A DNA stretch of 63,928 bases from Bacillus cytotoxicus. GTDB taxonomy: Bacteria > Bacillota > Bacilli > Bacillales > Bacillaceae_G. The stretch is taken from positions 1 through 63,928 of the forward strand of contig NZ_JAMBOP010000027.1 in assembly GCF_023715645.1 (NCBI RefSeq), given 5' to 3'. The notes beneath the pieces are model-generated. The model saw nothing but the letters and a program-made list of their open reading frames with translations. It was not told the origin of the DNA and did no database searches. How positions within the stretch are numbered: position 1 is the first letter of the stretch; each line of letters begins with the position of its first letter. Of the stretch, positions 16,301 to 25,349 are shown piece after piece. A program made the position numbers and the translations under genes.

Positions 16301-16675
16301 TCTTTTTGCTTTCACCGCAACTGTACATCTTGAAATACAAATTAAATTATTGTCTTCATCAATAATTCGAATGTCCCACACCATTGTCGTCTTTCCTTTG
16401 TGAAGCGGTGTTCCAATCGCTGTTACAATTCCATCTCGTTTTGAATGCAAGTGATTCGCATTAATTTCAAGACCAAAACAAATATATTTTTCTTGATCAA
16501 TTAAATTGTATGTACCGACACTAGCAACTGTTTCTGCTAAAGCAACAGAGGCTCCTCCGTGTAAAAAACCAAATGGTTGATGCGTACTTCCATGTACCGG
16601 CATTGTCGCCACAACCTTTTCTTCTGTCATTTCTAATAACTCAATACCTAACGCTTCCATTAATGTTTTAGACAT
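16298..16675 (-). CDS. Hotdog-fold acyl-CoA thioesterase (PaaI/YuxO type)
   Basis: This 125-residue protein is a PaaI-type thioesterase: HQPFGFLHGGASVALAETVAS contains the family HGG motif and catalytic acid, and GLEINANHLHSKRDG is the second signature. B. subtilis YuxO is the same length and is proposed to hydrolyse 1,4-dihydroxy-2-naphthoyl-CoA in menaquinone synthesis (MenI). That role is plausible here but not proven. I use the ATG at 16675 with AAAGGGG upstream, not the earlier in-frame ATG 19 codons before. Confidence 0.85.
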   Translation of the reverse strand: MSKTLMEALGIELLEMTEEKVVATMPVHGSTHQPFGFLHGGASVALAETVASVGTYNLIDQEKYICFGLEINANHLHSKRDGIVTAIGTPLHKGKTTMVWDIRIIDEDNNLICISRCTVAVKAKR

Positions 16676-16765
16676 ACGGCTGTCCCCTTTCATTTTGCCA
16701 AAAAATGCATAATAAAATCTATTTCTTTTCAAACTATTAGTAAATCATATATGGAGGTATATTAT

Positions 16766-17509
16766 ATGAAGAAACTATTATATATCATATTACTTTCTTT
16801 CTTCTTAATCACTATTGTACCAAAAGAAACAGTAAGAGCCCAAGCATCTAACATTACAATTGAAGTTCATACTGCAACCACAAAAGGTAAAAAACCATAT
16901 TTGGAATATCAACTCAATTACCCACAATTTCGTAACATTCCAGATAGACAATTTCAAAAGAAATTAAATACGTATTATGAGAAAAGCATAGATAGGTTCA
17001 AAAAGAAATTAGAAAAAGATGCAAAAACATATTATGAACAATCAAAAGAAACTGGTGCTCCGTTTCATCCATATGTTGCGAATGTTGACTACAAGGTCTC
17101 ATTCAATGCATTTCCATTGCTTAGTCTGTATGTAAATTATTATCAATACACAGGCGGTGCTCATGGCTTATATGAATGGAAAGCAAATACGTTCGATCTT
17201 CAGCAAAATAAACCGCTTCGCTTAGCAGATTTATTTCAAAAAGATAGTCAATATGAAAGCATTATTAAGACCGAAATCGTTAAACAAATTGAGCAAAATA
17301 AGGAGAATTTCTTTCCAGATGCTGCCGAGAAAGTAATGAATGAAAAACATTTAAAATACGTTTTAGAACAAGACAATTTAATGATTTATTTCCCGCTATA
17401 TGAAATTGCACCGTACGTCAGCGGCATCCCACAATTCCGTATTCCTTATACGCTACTTCGTGAAGTGTTAGAGCCGAAATATCAAACTATTTTAATTGAC
17501 AATGCCTAG
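16766..17509 (+). CDS. Secreted DUF4163/DUF3298 protein
   Basis: This 247-residue protein starts with a clear signal peptide, ending near TVRAQA. The mature part has the DUF4163 N-terminal block (EYQLNYPQFRNI...FQKKLNTYYEK) and a DUF3298 C-terminal domain with YTGGAHGLYEWKANTFDL and LYEIAPYVSGIPQFRIPY. The same pair occurs in the accessory part of the deacetylase PdaC and in anti-sigma-type exported proteins. No catalytic domain is attached here. GGAGG lies 9 bases before ATG 16766. It is upstream of bioY but separated by a regulated promoter. Confidence 0.82.
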   Translation: MKKLLYIILLSFFLITIVPKETVRAQASNITIEVHTATTKGKKPYLEYQLNYPQFRNIPDRQFQKKLNTYYEKSIDRFKKKLEKDAKTYYEQSKETGAPFHPYVANVDYKVSFNAFPLLSLYVNYYQYTGGAHGLYEWKANTFDLQQNKPLRLADLFQKDSQYESIIKTEIVKQIEQNKENFFPDAAEKVMNEKHLKYVLEQDNLMIYFPLYEIAPYVSGIPQFRIPYTLLREVLEPKYQTILIDNA

Positions 17510-17522
17510 ACAGATTCAGTAC

Positions 17523-17557
17523 TATAATGTTAACCAAACAACAACAGGAGGTTGACA
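17523..17557 (+). promoter_or_regulatory. BirA-type biotin operator overlapping the bioY start region
   Basis: TGTTAACC (17528-17535) and GGTTGACA (17550-17557) form an inverted pair with a 14-base gap, matching the BirA operator layout known from Gram-positive bio genes. The right half contains the GGAGG ribosome site, and a TATAAT-like box (17523-17528) touches the left half. Biotin-bound BirA should repress bioY here. Confidence 0.8.
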
Positions 17558-17559
17558 TT

Positions 17560-18150
17560 ATGAATAAACTTCGTGCATTAGACTTAGCTTTAGCCGCAAT
17601 GTTTGTCGCCCTTATGGCGATTGGTGCTAATATTACATCTTGGGCACCATTTCTACAAGTTGCAGGCGTTCCGCTTTCTATGCAGCCATTTTTTGCTATT
17701 TTAGCCGGTCTTCTTCTCGGAAGCCGTCTTGGGTCCTTATCTATGATCGTTTATGCATTGGTTGGAATTGCTGGAGCACCTATATTCGCTGGATTTAAAG
17801 CTGGATTTAATCAACTATTAAGTCCAACTGGCGGATTTATTATTGCTTTCATTATTGTTACTTATGTAACAGGTAAGATCGTTGAACAAGTGAAAAATCC
17901 AAAACTCGGGACATTCGCTACTGCTTCGGCTGTCGGAATCATTCTTACCTATGTTATCGGAACAACTTATATGTACTTAGCTATCAATTACTGGATGCAC
18001 GGTCACATTAGCTATGCAGCTGCCTGGAAAGTTATGATGTGGTTTGCAGTCAAAGATATTCTTTTTACAATCATTGGTGCAGTCATTGCACCTCGTATAT
18101 ACTATGCGGTTCGCCGTTCTGCGTATCAAAATAGTCGCTTCGCTTCATAA
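17560..18150 (+). CDS. bioY: Biotin ECF transporter substrate-binding subunit BioY
   Basis: This 196-residue protein has six hydrophobic segments and BioY signatures: QVAGVPLSMQPFFAILAGLLLGSRLG near the N-terminus, and PTGGFIIAFIIVTYVTG. BioY captures biotin in the membrane and uses the shared ECF energy-coupling module, encoded elsewhere. The start is fixed at ATG 17560 by GGAGG. A BirA-type operator covers the same spot, so repression by biotin is expected. A terminator follows, so it is a single-gene unit. Confidence 0.93.
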   Translation: MNKLRALDLALAAMFVALMAIGANITSWAPFLQVAGVPLSMQPFFAILAGLLLGSRLGSLSMIVYALVGIAGAPIFAGFKAGFNQLLSPTGGFIIAFIIVTYVTGKIVEQVKNPKLGTFATASAVGIILTYVIGTTYMYLAINYWMHGHISYAAAWKVMMWFAVKDILFTIIGAVIAPRIYYAVRRSAYQNSRFAS

Positions 18151-18173
18151 ATTATTATCTTTTATTACGAGCT

Positions 18174-18213
18174 AAAGAGGATATTCTCCTATTGGATGAG
18201 TATCCTCTTTTTC
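18174..18213 (+). terminator. Terminator after bioY
   Basis: AAAGAGGATA pairs with TATCCTCTTT around a 17-base loop region with further pairing; TTTTTC follows. Confidence 0.85.
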
Positions 18214-18236
18214 ATGCCTATTACCAAGATATATAT

Positions 18237-18265
18237 TTGATTTTTACATACAAATAAATTATGCT
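18237..18265 (+). promoter_or_regulatory. Putative promoter of the polysaccharide trio
   Basis: TTGATT (18237-18242) and TATGCT (18260-18265) are 17 bases apart, 40 bases before the first gene of the cluster. Confidence 0.55.
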
Positions 18266-18303
18266 TGAAAAAGAATTAAATTACAGTAAGGATTTGATTA
18301 AAA

Positions 18304-19860
18304 ATGAGTAGGGAAGCCTCTCAAGACAACACAAAAAGATTTCTCCTTGTAACGCTATTTTTCACCCTTGGGACAGCTTTAGGAAAACTACTTGGCTTTG
18401 CAAAAGAAGTAACACTTGGAGCTTATTTCGGTACAAACTATGCAGTTGATGCATACGTTGTCGCTTTAAATATACCTACGATTGTTTTCACTGGCATCAC
18501 AGGGGCTTTCGCCTTTTCGTTCATTCCTATCTTTATGGAATTAAAGGGAAAAGATCCAGTTAAAGCATATCGATTTATGAATAATTTTTTAAACATTGTT
18601 CTACTTATTTTTCTGATTCCGCTTTTGCTCATTGAATTGCAGCCCCGCTTCTTCATTTCACTATTCGCGCACGGGCTCCCTGAGCAAACAGCTTTGTTAT
18701 CAGCTTACTTAATACAAATTATTTTCCCGACCGTATTTTGTACATTTATGATTGATATTTTCAATGCTTATTTAAACAGTTTACATAAATTTCGTATTAC
18801 AAGTATGCAATGGGTTGTATTAAACGGGATTACCCTTATTATTTTTGTAGCCCTTGTACAATGGATTGGAATTTATGCACTTGCACTCGGTGTGATTATC
18901 GGAAACATCGTACAAAATATACTCGTTTATGTCGCTTCCAAGAGGGAAGGATATCGTTATCAATTTGTAATCGACTTTAAAGACCCTTCTTTAAAAACGA
19001 TGATTTCTTTGAGCATTCCTGCTTTTATTACAAGTACGTCTGTTCAAATTAATCTACTTGTTGATCGTACACTCGTCTCTGGATTAAATGAAGGATCGAT
19101 TGCGGCGCTTAATTATTCCCAAAAGTTATACTTTATTCCGCTTGGGTTAATTGCTGCTCCCGTCTTAACAGTTATGTATCCTAAATTTGTTGAATACGTC
19201 AATCAATCCAACTGGAAAGAATTCACAAAATTAATGGAAACAAATATAAAGGTGCTGTTATATTTATTTATTCCTGTGTTTATTTATTTCACCTTTTTTA
19301 CAGAGGAAATTGTCAAAGTTATTTATAACTACGGGGCTTTTGGGAAAGATTCTATTATGATGACCGCAACTGCGTTGCAATTTTATGCGTTAGCTGCCCT
19401 TATGCAGCCATTAAAAGACTTACTTGATCGCTTGCTTTTTTCTTTGAAGCTGAATCGATACATTATGTATGCATCGATTATTTCTATGATTATAAATGTT
19501 ATATTATGTATTATACTTGTTAACCAGATTGGTTTAGCTGGTGCAGCTCTTTCCACTTCAATAGCATCGGCGAGCACTGTACTTATGCTATTATGGATGC
19601 TACAAAAATTCATGAAAGAGAAAGAACAGGTGAATTTGCGCTACGGTGGCTTTTTATTCAAATGTATTGTTGCATCTTTTGTAAGTTTGTATACTTCCAA
19701 ACTGCTGCTTCATTTCTTACATGATACAAAGTTGCTTATCTTATTAGCAATAGCAATTGGCGCCATCGTTTACTTACTCGTCACTTACACATTAAAGATA
19801 AAGGAGCTACAACAATTGCTATCGTTATTTTTAGGTAGAAGGAAGGATATAAATGAATAA
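18304..19860 (+). CDS. MurJ/MviN-type lipid-linked sugar flippase
   Basis: This 518-residue protein has about 14 transmembrane helices and belongs to the MviN/MurJ branch of MOP flippases. Visible features are the N-terminal GTALGKLLGFAKEVTLGAYFGTNYAVDAYVVA, with family arginine/lysine and YFG motifs, and SIPAFITSTSVQINLLVDRTL in the middle. In B. subtilis related proteins export lipid II or polysaccharide units. Here it overlaps the start of a glycosyltransferase gene by 8 bases and precedes an O-antigen-ligase-like gene, so export of a polysaccharide repeat unit is more likely than lipid II. Confidence 0.85.
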   Translation: MSREASQDNTKRFLLVTLFFTLGTALGKLLGFAKEVTLGAYFGTNYAVDAYVVALNIPTIVFTGITGAFAFSFIPIFMELKGKDPVKAYRFMNNFLNIVLLIFLIPLLLIELQPRFFISLFAHGLPEQTALLSAYLIQIIFPTVFCTFMIDIFNAYLNSLHKFRITSMQWVVLNGITLIIFVALVQWIGIYALALGVIIGNIVQNILVYVASKREGYRYQFVIDFKDPSLKTMISLSIPAFITSTSVQINLLVDRTLVSGLNEGSIAALNYSQKLYFIPLGLIAAPVLTVMYPKFVEYVNQSNWKEFTKLMETNIKVLLYLFIPVFIYFTFFTEEIVKVIYNYGAFGKDSIMMTATALQFYALAALMQPLKDLLDRLLFSLKLNRYIMYASIISMIINVILCIILVNQIGLAGAALSTSIASASTVLMLLWMLQKFMKEKEQVNLRYGGFLFKCIVASFVSLYTSKLLLHFLHDTKLLILLAIAIGAIVYLLVTYTLKIKELQQLLSLFLGRRKDINE

Positions 19861-20920
19861 AATTATGTACCTTTTAAATTATGTCGGGGATGGAGGATCA
19901 GAAAAATATGTTCTAGATTTAATGGAATCTATTGGTCCAGAGCACTGTATCCTAGTATACTCCACCCCTGGTCCTTTCTTAAAAAAATTTGAACAACTAA
20001 ACGTACCAATGTACCGCATTAACATGCGTCATCCTTTTGATATACAAGCTGCTATGCAATTAAAGAAAATTATAAAAAAAGAAAACATCGATATTGTTCA
20101 TGCGCAATTTTTACGTGAAAATTACATTGCGATTTTAGCTAAACTATTAGGTGCTCCTGTTCGGGTCATTTGGACGTACCACGTCAATGTGCCAATGCCA
20201 TTTCACTTAAAGTGTAGCAATTCCTTTTTTACTCGCTATAACGATACAATCATTTGCATCTCTCAATTTATGAAGCAGCAACTATGCCAAAAAGGCGTAC
20301 CAGAAAAAAAGATACATGTTATTTATAACGGCGTTGCAGATCCATATACAGATGTCCCTCTTTCTCAGCATGGGCCGAAAAAGATTGCTGTTATTGGGAG
20401 ACTAAGCAAAGAAAAAGGACAACCGTTCTTATTAACAAGCTTACAAAAATTAAAAGCTCTGCATCCCTCTTTACAGTGGCACTGCGATATTATCGGTGAA
20501 GGACCATTAAAAGAAGAATTAACAACTATGATTCAAGAGTTATCCCTAGGTGATTATGTATCATTAACAGGATTTCAAGACGATATTATAAAAGAATATA
20601 CAGAACATGATATTATTGTGATCCCATCAGAAAATGAAGGATTATCCTATGTCGCTATTGAAGCAATTGCGATGAAAAAACCTGTGATTGCAACAAATGT
20701 CGGCGGCTTGCCAGAGGTAATTGTTCATAATCAGTCAGGGCTATTAATACCATATGGATCAGAAGAAACATTAGCTGCTTCATTAGCACAATTATTACAA
20801 GATGAAATATTATATCATTCCTTAGCAGAATGCGGGCGCGAACATTACTTACAACACTTTACTTTCTCAAAAATGGTGAACGAAGTTACAACAATTTATC
20901 GCATACCATCATCATGTTAA
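19853..20920 (+). CDS. Glycosyltransferase family 4
   Basis: This 355-residue cytosolic enzyme has GT4 (GT-B fold) features. The N-terminal half contains GDGGSEKYVLDL. The C-terminal half has AVIGRLSKEKGQPFLL, IIGEGPLKEEL and the nucleotide-sugar-binding SENEGLSYVAIEAIAMKKPVIA, followed by GGLPEV. The donor and acceptor sugars cannot be read. Its start overlaps the end of the flippase gene by 8 bases, with AAGGAAGG as ribosome site, so the two are translationally coupled. Confidence 0.9.
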   Translation: MNKIMYLLNYVGDGGSEKYVLDLMESIGPEHCILVYSTPGPFLKKFEQLNVPMYRINMRHPFDIQAAMQLKKIIKKENIDIVHAQFLRENYIAILAKLLGAPVRVIWTYHVNVPMPFHLKCSNSFFTRYNDTIICISQFMKQQLCQKGVPEKKIHVIYNGVADPYTDVPLSQHGPKKIAVIGRLSKEKGQPFLLTSLQKLKALHPSLQWHCDIIGEGPLKEELTTMIQELSLGDYVSLTGFQDDIIKEYTEHDIIVIPSENEGLSYVAIEAIAMKKPVIATNVGGLPEVIVHNQSGLLIPYGSEETLAASLAQLLQDEILYHSLAECGREHYLQHFTFSKMVNEVTTIYRIPSSC

Positions 20921-20932
20921 AGGAGACTATAT

Positions 20933-22309
20933 ATGACACAGTCAACTCGATTCTACTATATATGGGCAAGTATCTTCTTCATCCTATTGGGGTTACTATT
21001 TCCATCAACTTATACCGGGCTTTTCATTTCTCTCTTGCTAGCATGGGCTGCTTTTCGAGATGAAAAGCTCGGTATTGCTTATTTATTACTATTTATTCCG
21101 ATGCGCCCGTTTCTCGTTGCTTTTAATCCAGGGCTAAAGTTTATCGGTTTATTTATCATCATTGCGCTCTTAGTGCGTCTATTATTGCAATATCGAAATA
21201 ATATTTCAAAGCTTTTTTCATTCCGTTACTTTGAAATATTATATTTTCTTTTCTGCTTGTTTGGCGCTGGAATCGGTCTATTAAATGGCGTTTCAGTCAC
21301 TGCAATTGCTATGCAATTACACACACTACTTCTATTTTATTTTTTATACTATATCGCATCTCGCATCACCATTCAGCATGAGGATATCGTATTTTTTGCG
21401 AAGATTACTTTTATCGCGTCTAGCATTATGTCCGTGCAAGGTTTAATTGAAAAACTATCATTACGCACTATTGTTTTGCCAGAAGCTTGGAAAGATCTTG
21501 TGCTTGCTCCGACAAATAAAATTCGGATATACGGAATGGCAGGCGGTCCAAATGAATTAGCATTATATTTGACGTTAGCTTTTCTCATTTCTTTATACGT
21601 TCTTCAACACGTATCAGGGAAAATGAAGTATGCCACATATATAGGGCTTACGCTTATCGCCACAACATTATGGCTCACATACTCAAGAGGTGCCTTTCTA
21701 ACAGTTATCTTCTTTGGAATTGTCTATCTATGTATCCACCGAAAAGTGCCAATTTGGAGATCATTGCTAGTCATTTCCCTTTTGTCATCCTTATGTGCGA
21801 TAAGCATCTCAAAAATGACAAACTATTTAGAGGGAGATCAAGTAGGGGTAAAACGATTTACAGAAGCATTATCAGAAGACACAGTTGAACTTAGTAAACA
21901 AGACGGACGCATTTACTACGTCAAAAAAGCAGTTGAAATCTTTCAGGATAAACCAATTACTGGCTATGGATTCGGGACATTTGGAGATGCTACTACACAA
22001 ACTTTTTCATCACCTATTTACGAAAAATACGAGATTACATGGGATTTTTATTCTGATAATCAATACATTCAAATACTCGCTGAGACAGGTATAATGGGCG
22101 TCCTCTTATGTGCGGGATTTACATTTGGGTTCCTTTCTCTTCTTTGGAAATATAGGAGAAAAGCACCATTTTCTCTCCTTACTTTATATTTAATAGTTGG
22201 AGCGATTATCGGCAGTGCATTTTATAACATATTAGAAAATGCTTCATTTATGATGTATTTCTTTTTAACAGCCGGGTATATACAGCATGCCACGAAAAAA
22301 AGCTACTGA
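20933..22309 (+). CDS. O-antigen ligase/polymerase-like membrane protein (Wzy_C family)
   Basis: This 458-residue protein has about ten or more transmembrane helices and a large outside loop (about residues 300-390), the layout of Wzy/WaaL enzymes. Loop motifs GYGFGTFGD and DNQYIQILAETGIMG are typical of the O-antigen ligase family. It probably polymerises or ligates the units exported by the flippase encoded two genes upstream. AAAGGAGA precedes the ATG, 12 bases after the GT4 stop. Its stop codon lies inside the terminator stem. Confidence 0.85.
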   Translation: MTQSTRFYYIWASIFFILLGLLFPSTYTGLFISLLLAWAAFRDEKLGIAYLLLFIPMRPFLVAFNPGLKFIGLFIIIALLVRLLLQYRNNISKLFSFRYFEILYFLFCLFGAGIGLLNGVSVTAIAMQLHTLLLFYFLYYIASRITIQHEDIVFFAKITFIASSIMSVQGLIEKLSLRTIVLPEAWKDLVLAPTNKIRIYGMAGGPNELALYLTLAFLISLYVLQHVSGKMKYATYIGLTLIATTLWLTYSRGAFLTVIFFGIVYLCIHRKVPIWRSLLVISLLSSLCAISISKMTNYLEGDQVGVKRFTEALSEDTVELSKQDGRIYYVKKAVEIFQDKPITGYGFGTFGDATTQTFSSPIYEKYEITWDFYSDNQYIQILAETGIMGVLLCAGFTFGFLSLLWKYRRKAPFSLLTLYLIVGAIIGSAFYNILENASFMMYFFLTAGYIQHATKKSY

Positions 22310-22328
22310 AAGTTCAGTAGCTTTTTTT
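22297..22328 (+). terminator. Terminator of the polysaccharide trio
   Basis: AAAAGCTACTGAA pairs with TTCAGTAGCTTTT around a 2-base loop and is followed by more T. The stop codon TGA of the last gene is in the stem. Confidence 0.9.
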
Positions 22329-22339
22329 CTTTCTTACTA

Positions 22340-22423
22340 TATCTCTGTGCTATGGAGGATACAACATGGACCGATGCTCTCGCTCCACATTAAAAAGAAA
22401 GTGGTTTTTATGCCTTTATTTCA
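22340..22423 (+). repeat. Family A fragment, right half only
   Basis: ATACAACATGGACCGATGCTCTCGC, then CCACATTAAAAAGAAAGTGG with TTTTTATGCC is a decayed family A core lacking the left arm. It lies immediately before the A-MITE copy at 22433. Confidence 0.6.
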
Positions 22424-22432
22424 AGTTGTATT

Positions 22433-22660
22433 GTAACTACTCAGTCATACATTTCATTGGAAAGTTATTTTCATGTTTCAGCATCTAGATTGCTGTCATG
22501 AAGATACAAATGGACCTACACCTCGCTACCTTTCTTTATTTTAAAACGTTGCGCGTGGCAGGAAAAGGCCCTGACCGCTCCGACACGCGGCCAGATGCTC
22601 TCGCTAACCTAAAAAAAGTGGTTTTTATGCCTTTTTTCCATAGAGTGACTGAGTAGTTAC
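22433..22660 (+). mobile_element. A-MITE copy 1 (228 bp)
   Basis: Ends are GTAACTACTCAGTC and its inverse GACTGAGTAGTTAC. The perfect 8-bp duplication GTTGTATT is at 22425-22432 and 22661-22668. The inside holds a CAGCA/TGCTG hairpin, then the family A core (GTGGCAGGAAAAGG, CTGACCGCT, GCGGCCAG, GCTCTCGC). It encodes no protein. It sits 7 bases past the stop of the leftward yfhO gene. Confidence 0.92.
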
Positions 22661-22674
22661 GTTGTATTTATATA

Positions 22675-25221
22675 TTATTTCTTTCGTAACTTTCTTACCT
22701 GTACAACCGTAAACAAGATCGTAAGAATGATGCTTACACCAGAAATAATCATACCGACTTTTAACCCTGGAGAATGGTAAGTAAGCACCACTTCATGGTT
22801 ACCAGCTTCCGCCTTCACTCCTAGCAACCCATCCACAACTGCTGTTGTAGTATGCTCTTTCCCGTCGATTGTAACTGACCAACCAGCATCATAAGGAATC
22901 GGGAATACAAATGTAGCTTCATTCTTTAACGAAATATTCCCTTTCACCATTTTTCCGTGGTTTTCAGTAACCTTCATACTACTTTTTTGTAATGCTTTTA
23001 TTGTCTCATTAAATTTGTCTATGTCTAATCCATAAAACTGTAAACCTTTTAATGAAAAGATATCTTCCTGTTCAACTTTGATCTTCATCGTTGTAATCCC
23101 ATTTGTCGGGAAATATCCAAAATCAATTAACGTTTTTTCGATATCTGGCGGTAAATAACATGGATACTTTTCATTCACCATAATTTCTTTCCAATTTTCA
23201 ATCCCATTAGCTAATCCATATAATTGAACTTCTTTCGGTATATTTACTTGAACGGTAATATATCCCGGGTTTTCCTTATTAACTCGTTCATATTTCCCTT
23301 CTTGTCCTGAAACAGCCGCCATATTTTCCAATGAAATCTTTGGATCTTCTAGCTTTTTAAATAACGTTCCTTCTTTTATATTAATCAATTTTTCTTGGAA
23401 AACAAATGGATTTTCTTCATCTTTAGAAGGTATATGTTCGATCGGATAACCAAATGGAATCATATTGTTAACCTTAAATACATTCGCAAAGCCAAATTGA
23501 TTAATTTTTTCATGCCCATATTTCGGTACGCTGCCTTCTTCAATTTTATATCCAATTTTTAAAATAGCATCCATGAGCAACGTGTCCCCATGGTTATTGG
23601 ATACTAAAAGGTCTGGAGACGTTGAATAGCCCGTTAGCTTTAAAAAGCGATGAAATGATCCATTTGCCATCGAGTTAAATGTTTGGAAAGATGGATAATC
23701 ATATTGCAGGGAATCATTTAGCGTTCGGGAATATTTAGTACTTACGCGATAACGCTCTGCATTGATTTGATTTACATATTGAATAGCTTGTTTAGCAACC
23801 TTGTTCAATTCGTACTCATCACGCTTTGTATAAGCCATTTCTCTATGTAGTCCATAAATATATTTTCTTGTATTAAAACCTATGTCACATACTAAACAAA
23901 GAAGCAATAATCCTGTCGTTATTTTTGTTAATGATGGTTTCATCATGCGAATATGCAATACGACAACAATAAATGTTATAAGGATAGCGTTTATGATCAG
24001 TATCTTATTATGAACTACTTCATAATGTTTCACTGACAATGCATACAATAAAATCAAATGAATAATATAACTAATCCATAACGGCAATACATCTTTTCGA
24101 CTTATGTGTTGAAATACTCGCGCTGCCATAAAAACAGCTAACATCACAAAGACAAACGCAAAACGATTTGGATATGCATTTGGCCACTTATTTCCATGCC
24201 AAGAAAAATTTAAAAATGGAATTGCAAAACTACAAATTAAAAACAACAATACAGCTATAGATAAGCATTTTTCTCGTTTATTAATTCCTTTATTAACAAA
24301 GTATAAAGGTAATAATACGAGTACTAATATAGATGCATATACGTTTGGAATACCAAATAAACTTGAATCATACCCACCAGATAATAACTTCCAATAGAAA
24401 AGAAGTAAATCCAGCTTCCATTCTAATTTGAACTCCGTTGAACCGATACTATATGGATTACTCTTTAACGCTTCAAACGTTGGAAGAATAATCACCGCTC
24501 CTATACCAGCAGCTAATCCCGTTCCGAGGCAGAAAAGAAGAAAATATTTCCCCCACGTTTTTATAGCCCGAAACTCATATTGTGTAAAGAGTCGAATCAT
24601 AAAATAAAGGAATGTAAAAATCCCAAACATAAAGGAAATGTAGAAATTTGCGATAAACATAATTGCTAACGAAAACGTAAAGAAAATAATCTTTTTATCT
24701 CGTAAAAGTTTTTCAACTCCCATTAAAACGACAGGTAGAAATACAATCCCATCTAGCCACATGACATGAAACGAATAGGCCATAACAAAGCCCGATAATG
24801 CATAAGCTGTTGAAAACAATAACAACCCTTTATGCTCTTTACCTATCACATAACGTAAAAACAAGCCGCATGTTACTCCTGCAAACCCTACTTTTAAAAG
24901 CGTAATAAGAAAAATAAATTCCGGAAGGTTTGTTTTATTAAAAAAGTAGAGAAGAATAGAAAACGGACTTGATAAATAATAAGCAAACGTTCCAATAAAG
25001 TTTAGTCCCCCGCCTAACTCCATTGTATATTGTAAACTCTTTCCTTCTGTAAATACGCTATGTAAATACGAATAAAATTGAACATATTGCGTACTTAAAT
25101 CACTAATTAATACTGAATAGTTCCCAAATGGATACATACCAAATATCGCATAACTTAAAAGCAGTATCCCGAATGGAATGAAAAAAAATAAAATCCCATA
25201 CATCCCTCTTAATTGTTTCAT
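22675..25221 (-). CDS. YfhO family membrane protein, paralogue 2
   Basis: This 848-residue protein has the YfhO (PF09586) layout. There are about 12-13 transmembrane helices in the N-terminal 430 residues (with ISDLSTQYVQFYSYL and MWLDGIVFLPVVLMGVE), then a large extracellular region, an YDAGWSVTIDGKEH beta domain and a last helix. YfhO proteins act as GT-C-type enzymes that move a lipid-linked sugar onto teichoic acid outside the cell. It is last of four co-directional genes with a GT2, a GtrA-like flippase and a YfhO paralogue. A terminator-like hairpin separates it from that paralogue. Confidence 0.88.
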   Translation of the reverse strand: MKQLRGMYGILFFFIPFGILLLSYAIFGMYPFGNYSVLISDLSTQYVQFYSYLHSVFTEGKSLQYTMELGGGLNFIGTFAYYLSSPFSILLYFFNKTNLPEFIFLITLLKVGFAGVTCGLFLRYVIGKEHKGLLLFSTAYALSGFVMAYSFHVMWLDGIVFLPVVLMGVEKLLRDKKIIFFTFSLAIMFIANFYISFMFGIFTFLYFMIRLFTQYEFRAIKTWGKYFLLFCLGTGLAAGIGAVIILPTFEALKSNPYSIGSTEFKLEWKLDLLLFYWKLLSGGYDSSLFGIPNVYASILVLVLLPLYFVNKGINKREKCLSIAVLLFLICSFAIPFLNFSWHGNKWPNAYPNRFAFVFVMLAVFMAARVFQHISRKDVLPLWISYIIHLILLYALSVKHYEVVHNKILIINAILITFIVVVLHIRMMKPSLTKITTGLLLLCLVCDIGFNTRKYIYGLHREMAYTKRDEYELNKVAKQAIQYVNQINAERYRVSTKYSRTLNDSLQYDYPSFQTFNSMANGSFHRFLKLTGYSTSPDLLVSNNHGDTLLMDAILKIGYKIEEGSVPKYGHEKINQFGFANVFKVNNMIPFGYPIEHIPSKDEENPFVFQEKLINIKEGTLFKKLEDPKISLENMAAVSGQEGKYERVNKENPGYITVQVNIPKEVQLYGLANGIENWKEIMVNEKYPCYLPPDIEKTLIDFGYFPTNGITTMKIKVEQEDIFSLKGLQFYGLDIDKFNETIKALQKSSMKVTENHGKMVKGNISLKNEATFVFPIPYDAGWSVTIDGKEHTTTAVVDGLLGVKAEAGNHEVVLTYHSPGLKVGMIISGVSIILTILFTVVQVRKLRKK

Positions 25222-25289
25222 TATTTTATGCTCCTGTTTTATTTTTATTTTTGCATACTTGCTATTTTCTCACATTAATGAATATATGT

Positions 25290-25314
25290 AAAAAAAAACC
25301 TCCCCAAACAGGTT
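25290..25314 (-). terminator. Leftward terminator between the two yfhO genes
   Basis: On the minus strand AACCT and AGGTT pair around an 8-base loop with GGGG, followed by eight or nine T. Some transcription may stop here before the second yfhO gene. Confidence 0.65.
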
Positions 25315-25349
25315 CTGTTACCCCTGCTTAGAAAGGATTCTCTTTCACA

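Noticed and set aside
17497-17528. TTGACA as -35 box for bioY
   Set aside because: It is 21 bases from the TATAAT box, too far for sigma-A; only the -10 box is kept.
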